Below are positions 12,555 through 24,655 of a stretch of DNA of 64,000 nt, in pieces (within the stretch, counting starts at the first letter, position 1; every line of letters begins with the position of its first letter). Origin of the DNA: Thalassia testudinum (lineage: Eukaryota; Streptophyta; Magnoliopsida; Alismatales; Hydrocharitaceae); NCBI GenBank assembly GCA_037157565.1, contig JAZHRO010000022.1:3720001-3784000 (forward strand), in the 5' to 3' direction. Made by a program: the position numbers and the translations under genes. Under the pieces are notes generated by a model. It had not been told where the DNA came from. It ran no database searches and saw only the letters and a program-made list of their open reading frames with translations.

Positions 12555-12572
12555 TCCCAGGCAACAGCGCCA
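12555..12572 (-). other. Element G primer-binding site (tRNA-Asp)
   Basis: Minus strand TGGCGCTGTTGCCTGGGA, two mismatches from the tRNA-Asp complement, three bases from the LTR end at 12576. It shows that LTR G was the 5' LTR of a minus-strand element whose inside has been lost or replaced. Confidence 0.75.
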
Positions 12573-12839
12573 AAATGTTTACAACACTTGATCGGGCTTT
12601 AAAAAGGTGGCGTTGCAGTATAGTCGAAAAAGCGTTGAAAATAAATAAGAATTTTATTAGTCGAATGTTAAGTCCTAGGTCGAACACAGGGAGCAAATGG
12701 AATTTATTTACTAATCTCAATAAATGTAATTTGAACACTTAAATCTACTCAAAATATAATTCAAAATATAAAGCCAGAGTTTATGAATACTAAAATGTAG
12801 CAATAAAAGAGAAATTGAGAAGATTGGATAAAAAGTATT

Positions 12840-13290
12840 TGATTGCTTCTTCTCTTTGACTTGTTCTTCAGCTTCTTCTTTCTTCTTTCTTTTGTTCTTT
12901 GTTCTTCTTTCTTTCTTTCCTTCTTCTTTGGTTCTTCTCTGCCTTAGCTTTCTGATGCTTCCTTCTTCTTCCTTCTCTTCTTTCCTTAGCTTTCCTCTTT
13001 CTTCTTTTTCTTCCTTTCCTCTGCGTGCTTACCTTAGCTTCTCTTTCTTTTCCTCTCTAACTTTGGCTTCTTGTGCTTCCTTCTTCTTCCTTGATTTCTC
13101 CTTCCTTCTTCTTCCTTCTTTCTTTCCTTCAACTTTGCCTTTGCCTTTTCTTTAGCCGTGCCTTCTTAGCTACAGTGCCTCTTCTTTTCTTCCTTAGCTT
13201 CCTCAGCTTTTGCCTTCAACCCTTTGCTTTCCTTCTTCTTTGTGGCTGTAGCTTCCTTTTCCTTCTTCCTTTCCTGCACACATAAATGCA
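12840..13290. repeat. CTT/TTC-rich pyrimidine tract
   Basis: About 450 bp almost purely C and T, dominated by TTCTTC and CTTCC units. It lies in the U5/R part of LTR G. The Leu/Ser/Phe-rich reading frames across it are by-products of base composition. Confidence 0.75.
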
Positions 13291-14479
13291 AAACCTACCC
13301 CTACCCTCCCCTGCGTACACTCTTTCTCAATTCTCTCTTAGGTTAGCTCTCCCAGAGCCAATTGGGTATTCGGGTCGGGTCACGCACACCCAGGTCCAAG
13401 CGCACCGGTGTGGGTGGTGCGCGAGGAGTGCAGGGTAAACAGGTTAGGCAACCAGGTCCGTGGAGCGTGGTTCGCGGACGAGGCGGGTGAGCAGGCGAGG
13501 GTACCTCATCCCATGATCTGAGGCAACAAGCCTAAAACACAATTTCAACTTATATCACTCGACATGCTCTAAGCTTTCTGAGGTGGGACTAAAAGTCCCA
13601 CCCGCTTCTCACGCACACCCACAAGGGGTCGCCTTCAATTGCCGCAGCTGCAGTGCACTCTCAAATCCGTTCTCTGGCTGGATGTGTGCACGAACTCATT
13701 CCATGTCACTTGGACTTGTTCGCCTGGAGCGCAGCAGCCTAGAGCAAAGGATGTAAGCTCCTTCAAGTCTGCGTTAAAGGAGACGGGGACTCGATCCTGT
13801 GATCAATCAATACGGCCTTGCGGCCTCATTAAACCACACAGGAAGCTTCGCCGTGGAACAGCGAAGGTGTCTAGGTAGATGGTTGGCCGCGGGGCGGCCT
13901 AGGCGTGCATGCCTAGGTCGGTCTATGGCCATGGTGATGGGTGTGGTCGGGGGGTGAGTGTGGAGGTGGTGGCAGTCAATGGAGATGGGGAAAGTGGTCA
14001 GTGGATGATGGTAAAGGTTATGAGGGGATTGGCGAGGTGTGTGGATGCGTGGAGCAATGGATGCACCTCGCCGGTGGTCTACCGGAGATGAAGAAGATGG
14101 TGATGGTCTACGGTGTCGAGGGGTTGAAAATAGAAATAAAGAAGGGGGAAATACAAAGAGGATAGAGGTGAAGAGATTTAACCTAACTAAGTGGATGAAA
14201 GGATAAGGAGGGCGGCTGGCATGTACCTGCCGCCGCCGGAGAAGAAGGTGCCAGTAGAGGGGTGACGGCGACGATGAAGGGGTGTTTGGTGCTAGCGTTG
14301 GTACGGTGCGATGCGAAGGAAGGAGGTGAAGACAGCTATCCACTGGTATTGTGGCAGAGCGATGAGATGGAGGGGATGTCGCTGGAGTTCGCTGGATGAT
14401 TGGCCAGAGGAGAAGAGAAGAAATTAGAGGGTTTACTCCGGCCAAATCAAGCTAAATCTGAGCGGTCGGATCAGGGGGT

Positions 14480-14492
14480 TGTTTTATAGGTA
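14480..14492 (-). promoter_or_regulatory. TATA box of LTR G
   Basis: Minus-strand TACCTATAAAACA, placed as in LTRs D and E. Confidence 0.4.
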
Positions 14493-15418
14493 CTGGCAGA
14501 GGTCCTTGTGCTTGGAAGGCAAGCTTCCAAGCACAAGAATCCTCGCCGGAGTAGGACTGTGCGAGAGACCCAAATCTCTCGAGCGTTCGCACGAGAGATT
14601 GTGTGCAAATCAAGGCTTGGGATTGCATTCAGACAATAGGGAATTCCTCAGAGAATCTCCCTTTCAAATCTGAGAGGGGATCTTTGAGGAATCAAGGAGA
14701 AATCCTCCTCGAATCCTCGCCAGAGTAGGACTCCTCCACTGTAATGGTGGAGGGACCTAATTTCAAAGAGTAGCGAGGAAGGTAGGAGGGTTTACGCAAT
14801 GGTTTTCAAAAGTTTGGGGTCAAAATGTAGTTGGGCGGACTGTTTTGCAAAGTAGGTCAAGATGACCACCCCTTAGGTCAAAATTTTGGTACAAACCTAA
14901 TTTGGACCTAAGGAATCCAATGGTGAAGTTGGATTTTAGGTTTTACCACGTTTGACTGGATATTTTGTATAAAAACCTAATCTATGGCAAATAACTAGCT
15001 AGGACCCCTACTTAGGTCAAAATAAGTTCCAAAGGCCAAATTGAAGGTTCTAAACCCTAGAAGATATTTTTCCATGAATTTTAGAGAGTTTAGTTGATTT
15101 TTATCCTGACCAAAATCCTGTTGAATTAAGTGAGTCTACTTTAGGGTTACAAGATGTCATTTAGTTCTTAGATTGCACATGAACCCATTTCTAATTGAAC
15201 CAACTCACTTTTTATCTTCTTCAGACCATTTGACCCATGTTTAGCCCCTAAGAAATCCCGTTGATGTACTGCAATGGTAAAATTACAGTTTTACCCTTTA
15301 TTTCTTTCTCAGAACAGTTATTCCTTGAATTAGGCCCTTCTCTAGGTTATGTAGGAGCATTTGTTCTCTTTTCTAGGTTAAAATGAGCTAGTTAGGGCTC
15401 ATGATGGTGTTCCTATCA

Positions 15419-15920
15419 CCTCATTCTAGAGCCACGCTGAAGATTTCCTCTACCCGACGTCCTCCCGCATCTCACCTCCATCGCCCAGCTTCCCAACTCC
15501 TTCCAAGCTTCCATCAGGCGCCGTCGTCTCGCCGAACAGCCACTTCGAGAGATTCTTTCTCACCTCTTTCTCTTTTATGCTTTCATAGATCATTGTAATT
15601 GACATTGGAGTGATATATATCATATTTATTCCATCTCTCTTGTGAATTTATTCTACTTGTCTTCTTATTTCAAAAGCACAAAAAATAACAAAAACTAAAA
15701 CACCAAAAACAAATAAAATGAAGCGCAATTTTTGAATTAAGTAAACGTTGCCTCCCTATGTTCGACTTGAGACTCCCTTTGAGTTTCAATAAAATTTTAT
15801 TTAATAAACGAGTTTTGTGACTTCAATGACGGGTTACTCTTAACCCCGATTTCAAACACGCAAAACACGTCCATCACACTTAATTGCAAACATTAATCCA
15901 TAATAATTTTGTTAACACCA
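15419..15920 (+). repeat. LTR fragment, plus orientation
   Basis: Plus-oriented R-U5-like piece with ACGTTGCCTCCCTATGTTCG (15746-15765), the kind of U5 phrase seen in the LTRs of B. It starts directly at the outer end of LTR G. There is no PBS after it and no matching partner LTR in the window. Confidence 0.4.
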
Positions 15921-16193
15921 AAATAAGATGTGGAACAAGGTTCCAACACTTTAGGGCTCAAATCAGGGTTCAATATGCAGCTCAATCGATTAGGTAGGTC
16001 TTTGAAAGAAATCCCTCAAAATTTGGAGGAATTAGGTGAGTAATCAAAAAGGAATCTCTGATTGAAGATCGGCTGCCTCGAGTTCACACCTGCAATGGCG
16101 GCAGGGACCAAAGTGTGAAGATGATGACAAAGTTGGGGACCAATCTACAATTATTTCAAAAGTTAGGGGTTGATTAACAGGAATTTCTATGGT
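15921..16193 (-). repeat. LTR U3-like fragment between G and E
   Basis: Read on the minus strand, this stretch resembles the L1 U3 (7930-8110), with CAACCCCTAACTTTTGAAAT shared apart from small changes. It is the left flank of solo LTR E, so it was next to the integrase end of F before E inserted. Confidence 0.4.
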
Positions 16194-16198
16194 AAAAG

Positions 16199-18514
16199 TT
16201 CTAGTTTGAAAACCCTGTCGTTCTAGTTACGTAAAAATCCTTCAAACATATAATTTAACCGAAACTCTGGTAAGTCCCAGGTCAAATACAGGGAGGCGAA
16301 TGTTTGATCAAAAACCACATTTGATTTATTGTCACGAAGTAGAGTAGCTGGTTGAATTAAATATATGCTAGCTCTCTACTTAAAGAATAAACAATAGAAG
16401 ACAGAGAAAAAGAATGATACAAATAAAGAGAAAATAGAGAGAGAATAAATAAGAATTTCATAACCACAATGTCATGTCTATTACAACTAATCACTACACT
16501 AGAAGCTGGAAATCTATACAAGAAAGCGATAAAAGAGAAGGTGGAGAGAAGTTATCATCCTCGACGACTGGTTGGAGGACGAGCCACGTTGACAGAGCGC
16601 CTGGACGAAGGTGGTGACATGCGTGATGAGGGAGAATGAAGACGGACGGGGGATGGGGCAGGGCGACATTGCAACGAGATCTGCTTCCTGAATGGTGGTG
16701 AGAAGATAACCACGAGCACTCCGCGAACGGGGATGAGAAGGTTGAAAATTGTATTTTAAACTCTAATGAAGCATCTTGGGTTTGGGACAAGCTCTTAGAG
16801 CGTTGGAAGAGGTGAGAGAAGAGAGGATGAGATGAAGAAAATGTGGGGGTCGTAGGGCCTTTTTATAGTTGAAGAATATAAGGGCAAATAAGTTATTTCA
16901 ATCTTAAAACATTAAAGGAGGGGGTCTTTAGTGATGGATTTAAATGTCACTAAAGCTCAAACGTGGGTGAAGACACGAGAGCCCCCTACCTCCTTGCCTT
17001 CAGCCATTCCATGCACTCCCACGATCGCTTCACGATCGAACGGCTTAAGATGAACGAGCGTCATACACGCCCACACGTGTGATGGCACATGTAGTGTCGT
17101 GCCCAATCGTGCGTGCACGCTCCTCGCATCTAGGCACACCTCGCACATTCTCCGCCTCCCGATCTCCATCTGACAGACGAATTAAGCTGCACCTGTGCAC
17201 GCGCTTGATTTGAGGCGTGCGAGGCCTCGACCTTGCGACCTTCACTTCACCCATAGGCACGTGACCATCTTGCTATGCCTTCTTCTTTTCCGTGTTTATG
17301 TTTTAACGCTCAAACGCCCTCGACAGTTGGATGATGATCCAATGGTTGAGATTGCTTGAGTGATTGAAGAGAGAGAGCTATAAGCATCTTTGGTCTGTAT
17401 TGGGCAGTTGAGATGGCACCACGTGGCACCATCCTGGCTATCCATCTTCTCTGACTTGTATATGGTGCCACAGATGTCGAATTGGACCGATTTTCACACT
17501 GTTGGGCCTCGACTGTTTATCCGATCCCATCCGTGCGGTTGGATTTACCATCTGAAGTACGGATTTACACCACCTTCGCCCTTGGCTTCTGATCTTTCTC
17601 GGACTTCATCTGATGCTACGGAGGTCCAATCGGGGTGATCTTAGAGTTGTTGAACTCTGATCGTCGCCTTGATCAAATTTGTATAGTTGGATCTTCAATT
17701 CGACGCCCCGATTAAATATTACCCTGTTCCCTAGCCATAAAAAGAGAGAATTAACCTAAACTTTATACAATCTAACCTAAACGAACGATGATGCATGTTA
17801 TGCAATATTTATAATACATAATGCAACTATACGCCTAAAAACACGCATAAATAGATAATTTATGTAACATAAATGTGTTTAATCAGGGGCTTGACTGAAA
17901 GAAATAAATATTTAATGGACCAAATTACAAACTAGGTCAAGATGTATACTGATTGGGCTCAAATTTTGGTACCAACCTAATTTGGACCTAAGGAATCTAA
18001 TGGTGAACTCAGATTTTAGTTTTGACTATGTTTGACTGGGCAATTTGCACAGAAGCCCAAATTAGGGCAAAATTCAGTCTATGGCTCTATTCAAGGTCAA
18101 AATGGGTTCAGATGGTCAAACCAAAAGTACCAAATCTCTTAGAATATTTTTATATAAATTTTAGGAGGTTTATATGAATTTTATCCTAACAATAAATTCT
18201 TTAATTTAAGTGGGTCTAAAATTAGGATTTTGTGTTGTTGTGGTTCTCAAAACACGTGAAACCCCGTTTCTGACAATGTTGACCCACTTTTTGGACTTTT
18301 AAGCTCATTTGACCTTCATTTAACCCCTAAGTGACCCCATGGTTAATCGTGTTTCTAATGTGCTGTTAATATTACAGAATTAACACTGATTTCCTATTTT
18401 TCTCTCAAATCAAAATAACATGGAATTATGACCCTTAGATGATTATGTAGGAGCATTTATCCCTCAAAACTAACTAAAAGAGGCTAGTTAGGGCCTATGA
18501 TGGTGTTCCTATCA
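16199..18514 (-). repeat. Solo LTR E
   Basis: Minus-oriented LTR of 2316 bp starting TGATAGGAACACCATCA at 18514. Both sides carry the 5-bp repeat AAAAG (16194-16198 and 18515-18519), and no PBS or internal region adjoins it, so it is read as a solo LTR left by recombination between two LTRs. The U5 end (ACTAGAA) departs from the usual CA. It matches LTR D over 16.2-17.9 kb and the U3 of G over 17.9-18.5 kb. Its first TGA also closes the integrase reading frame of F. Confidence 0.65.
16857..16869 (-). promoter_or_regulatory. TATA box of solo LTR E
   Basis: Minus-strand AACTATAAAAAGG, the likely core promoter of the LTR. Confidence 0.5.
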
Positions 18515-19812
18515 AAAAGGTAGAGAGTAATTGGAGCTATGGCTCCTCCAACCTGTAGGTGTCTCTAAAACTTGGCCATCAGAAATAGTAACATACAGTT
18601 TTAAACATTGCCCATCTACTTTGAAAGTCTCACCAGAGGAGTTTTGAATCTCAACAGCACCATCAGAGAACACCTGCATGACAGTGTATGGCCCATCCCC
18701 ATGGGACTTAAGTTTCCTAGAGAATAGCTTGAGTCTGGAATTGAATAGCCAGACCCATTGGTTGGGCTCAAAGGTTTTTCTAAGGATGTGCTTATCATGA
18801 AATATCTTAGTGTGCTCTTTGTAAGCTTGAGTAGGCTTATAGGCCTCATTCCTCAACTCTTCAAGCTCAGTCAGTTCTAATAAGCACGCTTTTCCTGCTT
18901 TCTCAAGATCCATGTTGACATTCTTTATAGCCCAATAAGCCCTATCCTCACTCTCAATAGGAAAATGGCAAGCTTTGCCATACACTATACGAAAGGGAAA
19001 CATACCAAGGGGGTCTTATATGCAATTTTGTAAACCCATAGGGCATCATCCAATTTCTTCGACCAATCTTTCTTGTCGGGGCTTATAGCTTTCTCCAGAA
19101 TTTTTTTGATCTTCTTATTGGACACCTAGAACTATCCACTCGTCTACGGCGATACGGGGTTGCCACTTTGTAGGTGACACCAAGACTTTTGAATAGACGG
19201 GTGAAGTGAGCATTCCTAAAATGAGGTCCCCCATCACTAAGGATCATCCTCGGGCAACCAAATCGGGAAATGATATTGGCCTTGACAAAGTTCAGGAGAA
19301 CAGAATGATCGTTGGTCCTAGTAGGAATGGCCTCTATCCATTTTGACACATAATCAACTACCACGAGGATATATTCATAGTCTTGGGACAATCGGAAGGG
19401 ACCCATGAAATCTATACCTCAGACGTTGAATATCTCGACAAAAAGAATAGGATGCTAGGGCATCTCATCCCGCTTCCCGATCGTTTCAATCTATTGACAA
19501 CGAAGACATGCCCCCACATAAGTATGAGCATCTTTGAATAGTGAGGGCCACCAGAAACCAGACTGGAGAACCTTATAGACAGTCTTCTTAGCACTAAACT
19601 GTCCATGGTGCAATGTGTGATAAAAATTCCATACACTCAGTTGCTCCTCCTCTGCAACACACCTATGGAAGACTTGGTCATGACCTATTCTAAAGAGTTT
19701 GGGGTCCTCCTAGTGATAATGCTTAATGTCAACGAGAAATCTATCGCACTTCTACTTATTCCATTTATTGGGGTCTCGCCAGTGACTAAGTAGTTGACGA
19801 CATCAGCATATC
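18512..19812 (-). pseudogene. Element F integrase (broken)
   Basis: Integrase, which would insert the element's DNA into the genome. In order on the minus strand: a linker with YADVVNYLVTG (about 19800-19765); the zinc-binding HHCC domain with FYHTLHHG (about 19625-19602) and CLRCQ (about 19505-19491); the catalytic core with VVVDYVSKW (first Asp) and ILSDGGPHF (second Asp); and a C-terminal domain with VYGKACHFPIE, LFNSRLKLF and DGPYTV. The expected catalytic Glu block near 19120-19150 holds two stops, one at the Glu position itself, and a frameshift. Further stops lie just after CLRCQ and before GIDFMG. The last codon runs into solo LTR E, whose TGA ends the frame. No full-length protein is possible. 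Confidence 0.85.
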
Positions 19813-20016
19813 AAGGGGTCGTCAGGTATACCACCATCACAGTTTCGTCAGGAAATGTGTCATGAATGTCTCCTAACGAGGTCGAAGCCTCAACTGGGAT
19901 CTTGGATAAATGATCTGCTACTACATTCTTGACCCCTTTCTTATAACGGATATCAAGGTCGAACTCCTTAGCAAGCAAATGCTTCAAGATAGAATGATCA
20001 CTATAGACCATAACCT
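19813..20016 (-). pseudogene. Element F RNase H, C-terminal end
   Basis: C-terminal part of the RNase H that removes RNA from RNA/DNA hybrids. Visible are VYSDHSILKHLL, then EFDLDIRYKKG and VVADHLSKIP. Compared with plant gypsy RNase H, about 16 residues between HLLAK and EFDL are missing, an in-frame deletion. The copia-like solo LTR separates it from the preceding half at the GSKV position; the direct repeat AACCT marks the split. Confidence 0.8.
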
Positions 20017-21030
20017 TGAAGGTCTTGCAGATCTTAGCAGTATACTAAATGGGAGGGATGAATAGTATCATTTGATAATTTTAAAAATAATAATGACAGA
20101 ATAAATTCAAGTCACAAAAGAACATGCACAGATAACACCTGAATTTATAGTGAAAACCCACTCGGGTAAAAGCCACTACTTAAGCCTCCCAACTTAGGAT
20201 TTTTTCGACTAGGCAACACTAGTCAATCCACTAACATACCATTTGAACGAGGCTAGCACAAACTCTTACAAGAATCCCTTCTCTTTTCAACCTGAAGAGA
20301 AGCACAACAACAACGGGTCCTCCCAACAACTTGGGACCCAAAATCAAAGCAGTAGATAAAGATAAATACAATAGAATCCTATAGAACCTCAAAAGAAATT
20401 GAACCAAGTTTCTCACAGAGGTATTTGATTGACATGCTTTTGGAAAGCATAGAAATAGAAGAGCAGAAGCACTTGAGAGATCACAAGAGCTCTTTTTCTA
20501 GAGAGATTTCTTCTTAGAATGTGTGTTTTTAAAAAGGACTACCTTGGACCTCTATGTATACTAGAAAATCGACTTGACAAGGAAGTAATCCAAATCCAAT
20601 TGGTCGATCAATTAAGCTAGTTTAGTTGATCAAAATCAGTTTTGGTCGGCCAAATTAGTTATTTGATAGATCAACTTTTGGTTAATTAATTAAGCTACTT
20701 GGTCAGTCAAAGGTGTATTAATCAACTTCCTAAATTATGCTAGTTTGATCAATTAATTAACAATTTGGTTGATCAATACGTTTTAGTTGATCAATTCAAT
20801 TATATGGTTAATCAATTAACCTAAGAACTTGATTTTTAGTGAATTACGTTTAGCGTAAAAATTTATTTGAGGTTCCTTACAAAATATTCTAGACTCAAGA
20901 AAAAATAAAAAGACCCTATGAAGGAAATCGGTAATCTTCTTACTTTATTCCATGAATTCATGAGAGAGTCATGAAAGATTAATCTAAACAGATAACATAA
21001 TTTTGGTGCATCAAAACAGAGGTACTTACA
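20017..21030 (-). repeat. Copia-like solo LTR inside RNase H of F
   Basis: 1014-bp TG...CA sequence (minus strand begins TGTAAGTACC, ends AAGACCTTCA) flanked by a perfect 5-bp TSD AACCT (20012-20016 and 21031-21035). It contains no PBS, gag or pol, so it is a solo LTR. Layout matches copia-like LTR 1. Its U3 (20590-20830) is made of many variants of TTGATCAATTAA, a motif built around the palindrome TGATCA. Confidence 0.85.
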
Positions 21031-21035
21031 AACCT

Positions 21036-21755
21036 TAGATCCCATAAGATAAGACCTAAACTTCTCCAAAGCAAAAACTACCGCAAGAAGTTCTTTTTCT
21101 ATTACAGTGCAGTTTTGCTGCCGGCTAATACGGTTCCTGCTAGCATAATAAAGTACATAAGGCTTTTTATCAACCCTCTAACCAAGGATCACTCCCACAA
21201 CAAAATCTGAGGCATCTCACATCAACTCAAATGGGAGAGTCCAATCAGGTGCTCTCAGAATAGGTGCAATTACGAGGGACTCCTTCAAGACTTGGAAGGC
21301 CTCGGCACACTTTGCATCAAAAATGAAGGTAGTGTCCTCTAGTAAGTCACAAAGTGGCCTAGAAATCTTGCTAAAATCATTAATGAAGTGCCTATAAAAG
21401 CCCTCATGTCCCAGAAATGATTGGATTTGTTTGACATTGGTGGGTAGTGGAAGCTTTGAAATGGACTCAACCTTTTCTTTTTCCACTTCTAAACCCCGCT
21501 CAGACACTACATGCCCAAGAACAATGCCCTGTTGGACCATGAAGGAGCTTTTCTCCCAACTAAGCACCAATCCCGTCTCTTCGCAAGTGAGTGAGAACTC
21601 TTTCTAAATGCGAGAGACAGTGGTCAAAAGATGTGCCATAGATAGAAAAGTCATCCACGAAAACCTCTATGAACTCGTCAATCATGTCCGAAAAGATGGG
21701 CATCATACACCATTGGAATGTTCCCGGAGCATTACATAGTCCAAATGGCATCTGG
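21036..21755 (-). pseudogene. Element F RT (palm-thumb) and RNase H N-terminal part
   Basis: Second half of reverse transcriptase and start of RNase H. The block begins at MPFGLCNAPGTFQ (21751), followed by the catalytic box as VFVDDFSIYG (both Asp kept). After a frameshift near 21570 come SFLGHEGFYRHFI (thumb/connection) and ICRPL-type SRPLCDLLE. The RNase H start is visible around 21215-21040 and ends at FALEKFRSYLMGSKV. The RT side is cut at 21755 by element B, whose TSD TCTGG overlaps the codons just before MPFG. The RNase H side is cut by the solo LTR. Confidence 0.9.
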
Positions 21756-23447
21756 TGATAAGCTCATATTTGTGAGCTAATTAAATATCTAAATGCTTAA
21801 ACATTAAGGTAACGCATCTATTTATTTAGCATGCATTAGGATGTAAATAGATTAATTTATATTTCTTATTTAATTACATAATTAATGCATTGCATTCATA
21901 ATTAAAGGCATTTGGAATTGACTTAGAATGGCATGTAATTAGGTGCATTACATGCATTATTTTAATTAACATAGAACATAAGGATTTGCATATAAATAAT
22001 CCTAATATTTTATTTTATTAATTCTTCTTCATCTTCTCGCAGGCAACTGCTCCTCTTCCTCCACCTGCGCATTTACTCTTCGCCAGCTGCCTGCACTCAA
22101 GACCCCATTCATGGAGGAGCGGGAGAGATGGATCTGGTCAGGGGCAGTTGCGACTACAAGGGAGAGGAGGAGGCAGCTGTGCTCAGTGAGACACCGCCCT
22201 ACTCCACCACTGTGCACTCCACTCCACCACCGTGGTCTCCAAGGCTGAGCTCCACCACACCATAGGCCGGTGAGGTGGCAGCTTGCCACGCCAATCCGGT
22301 GAGCTTGGCCATCACCGTGCAACTACCAGATCACCCTCCCTGTCCACATACCATCAACACCTTCTTCTTCTTCTTCTGCCTCTATTTTCAGAATAAAACC
22401 ATCCGCGCGCCCCTTGCTGCACCTCTGTGCCACAACCGTAGCAGCGCGCAACCTCCTACGCGCGCTCCCTCGCCATCCCCGCACAACCACCCACTAGCCC
22501 ATCGGCCCTCGCCCACGCATGTAGAGCACGCGCTACAGTAGCCGCACAACACCACAGTCCCTCGCCATTCCCGCAGCAGTAGGACCGTGTGCGCCCCTTG
22601 CTGCACCTCCATCACACCTGCAGCAGTGCTGCACCTCCACCGAACATAGGCACGCGACGCCCTCATCGCTACGCCCCCCTCTTGCGCCTCCACTAGCCTT
22701 CAGTAGTGCGCTCAACCACACAGCAGCCACGCAGGTGTGCACGCCCTTCAGCACCTCCACTTCCGCGCACAGAGCAGCAGCAATAACCATAGCCGTCGCT
22801 TCTCTCCTTCATCCAGCCGGCCCAAGCCACCTCGCGATGCGTCGCCGCCACCGCCACGAAGGCCAACCTTTTCCCAAAGTAGCTCCTTGAACGAGCCTCT
22901 CTCCCGTGCGCGAGGAGAGAGGTAGAATCCCCTATTTTAGTGTGTATTTCTATTTACAGAAATTGCCATTGTCAAGAATCATTTTTTTGATTTATTAGAT
23001 TAATTAAATTGTGGTGAATTTACAGCTTTTTATGCTTATTCTTCTAGATAATTGTTAAGCCTTTATGATTCATCTCTATATGCATTACATTTAATTTTAA
23101 ATTACATTTTAGCATGCATGCAAGTGAAAAATACATGGCATACCCTTGCACATGGATAATTTTCTTATGTGAAAATTACATCAACAACCCTTGACTTCTC
23201 TATAAATTTAAGGTTTACATTCAGAGCGACATATGCATTATTTGATTTAACGAATATTTCAGCGAACTCGATCTCTACCTAATTGTGAGTTTAAATAGGT
23301 CATTGCCTCCCTGTGTACCTGACCTGCTCTCCCGTGAGTGGGTAAATTTTAATTCTAATTATTTTGATTAGTCTATTTTCCACCACTTAGAAATACAACG
23401 ATAAATCTTCTTAATCATCATTTTTGAAAGCGAAAATCGACTCGTCA
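21756..23447 (+). repeat. Element B 5' LTR
   Basis: 1692-bp LTR, TGATAAGCTC...CTCGTCA. It aligns end to end with 38216-39937. AT-rich ends surround a GC-rich, CpG-containing centre (about 22030-22920) that opens proline/serine-rich chance frames on both strands. It has a (CTT)n run at about 22361-22378 that is much longer in the 3' LTR. The U5 carries CATTGCCTCCCTGTG. Confidence 0.92.
21989..21999 (+). promoter_or_regulatory. TATA box of LTR B (5')
   Basis: CATATAAATAA just upstream of the GC-rich transcribed part; the same box is kept in the 3' LTR near 38449-38458. Confidence 0.5.
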
Positions 23448-23449
23448 AA

Positions 23450-23467
23450 TGGCACCGTTGCCGGGGA
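23450..23467 (+). other. Element B primer-binding site (tRNA-Asp)
   Basis: TGGCACCGTTGCCGGGGA, one mismatch from the tRNA-Asp complement, two bases after the LTR end. It fixes the orientation of B as plus. Confidence 0.92.
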
Positions 23468-24655
23468 GGCAACGAGCCTGTTAAACTTGCATTCATTTAT
23501 TTATTGGTTCACACATTATTTTTTGAGGCATATTTAACTTCGATCTTTTTGGTGCGAGGTACTCATATCTACTTCTCGAGTTGTTGCATCAGCCTCAGCT
23601 ACATCGAGGTGGACCTTGTTTCCACTTCCCAGAGGACACTGGGAGCTCCATTTCTGAAGGTAGGAGCTCGACACACTGTGGTGGGCCTTGTCTCCACCAC
23701 CGAAGGAGGATATCTAGAGTGATCATCTTCATCTCCATCGATTTTTTTTTCAATAGATAGAATTTAGGTTTTAGAACTTAATTTTCATTGTACATTTGGT
23801 TTGAGACCCTTGTTTTGGAGTACATTTTTAGGGGTTTGTTCCCCAATTTTGTTTTAGGCCAGTATTGGGTAATAATTTTCGGGAGCCTGTTCCCTTTTCT
23901 TTAGATCTAGGTTTTCTTTTGTGGATTGATTTTATTTTTCTTGCTTGTGCATAAGTTGCTAAAAAAAATAAAAAAAAAACATGAGTTGCCTGCTAGAAGC
24001 TGCCTGCCTTAGGACGACCATTTAGGTGTGAATGAGTAGCCTCTAGATTTATTTTGCTTGCATTGCTGATTACTGGAGGAAAGGTACGTCCTCTTTCTTT
24101 GCATTCTATATTGTTCATGCATGTGCATTTGGATTTAATTGCAAGACCACCTAATTGAATTGAAAAGATGTAACAAGTGCTCGCATATTTTCTTGAAAAA
24201 GGACTTTAAGTTAAGGAGGAGCACTAAAACCAAGGACTTGAATTGAGACATTGTGCTACGGTTCAAAATTCAAAACTCAAAATTTTTACGGTGTATGCAC
24301 ACTTGTAACTCTTGCACCACAGCACGCATTTAGACACTCCTAGGTCTTGGAACTACTAGGACAAGAGCCCTCCTACCGTTGGATTCTGAAGTGTTTAGAA
24401 CTTGAGATCAAAGGTTTTGTAACTCCAAAGAAGGGGATACCCTGTCACGGATTTTTAAGGGTAGTTAAGAAGCATCTCGAAAACATAGCTTCAAAGGAAG
24501 GCTTATGCTTACTTGCATCCCTCGATCTTCCGTCTTTGGAGTTGCTCTACCATTTGAGCATTAGGGAAGAGCACCTAAGCTCCAACTAGGTCTTTTTAGG
24601 CATATCATAGGCCTACAAGTAGGCGCATAACTATTTTGATTACTTGATTTGTCAC
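23468..24655 (+). other. Element B leader (left of nested J)
   Basis: About 1.2 kb without a supported gene. A short imperfect duplication (GTGGACCTTGTTTCCAC near 23610 and GTGGGCCTTGTCTCCAC near 23679) is visible. The 80-codon frame at 24347-24589 has no recognisable family. The stretch ends at the TSD GTCAC (24651-24655) of element J. Confidence 0.6.

Larger units (their letters stand above)
12576..15418 (-). repeat. LTR G (5' LTR, 2.8 kb)
   Basis: Minus-oriented LTR bounded by the PBS on the left (end reads TGTTGTAAACA) and by TGATAGGAACACCATCA on the right, the same start as LTR E. It contains a 450-bp pyrimidine tract (12840-13290), a GC-rich middle, and a U3 whose 14.85-15.15 kb stretch matches E and, inverted, L1. 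The reading frames inside (for example 13807-14445) are low-complexity and have no family support. Confidence 0.65.

Noticed and set aside
11590..12555. TTGCAT at both edges of copia-like LTR 1 as a possible TSD
   Set aside because: The left copy belongs to LTR sequence also seen in LTR G (near 14627) and the right copy to the leader after the PBS of G; the flanks are not one split site.
12856..13285. Phe/Leu/Ser-rich hydrophobic frames resembling membrane proteins
   Set aside because: Direct result of the CTT/TTC tract; composition, not coding.
13807..14445. 212-codon minus-strand frame rich in Pro, Ser and His
   Set aside because: Low-complexity frame within LTR G; overlapping frames exist on the other strand; no motif.
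24541..24559. tRNA-like D-arm sequence (complement reads CTCAAATGGTAGAGC)
   Set aside because: No anticodon stem or T-arm with TTC can be formed around it; chance match.
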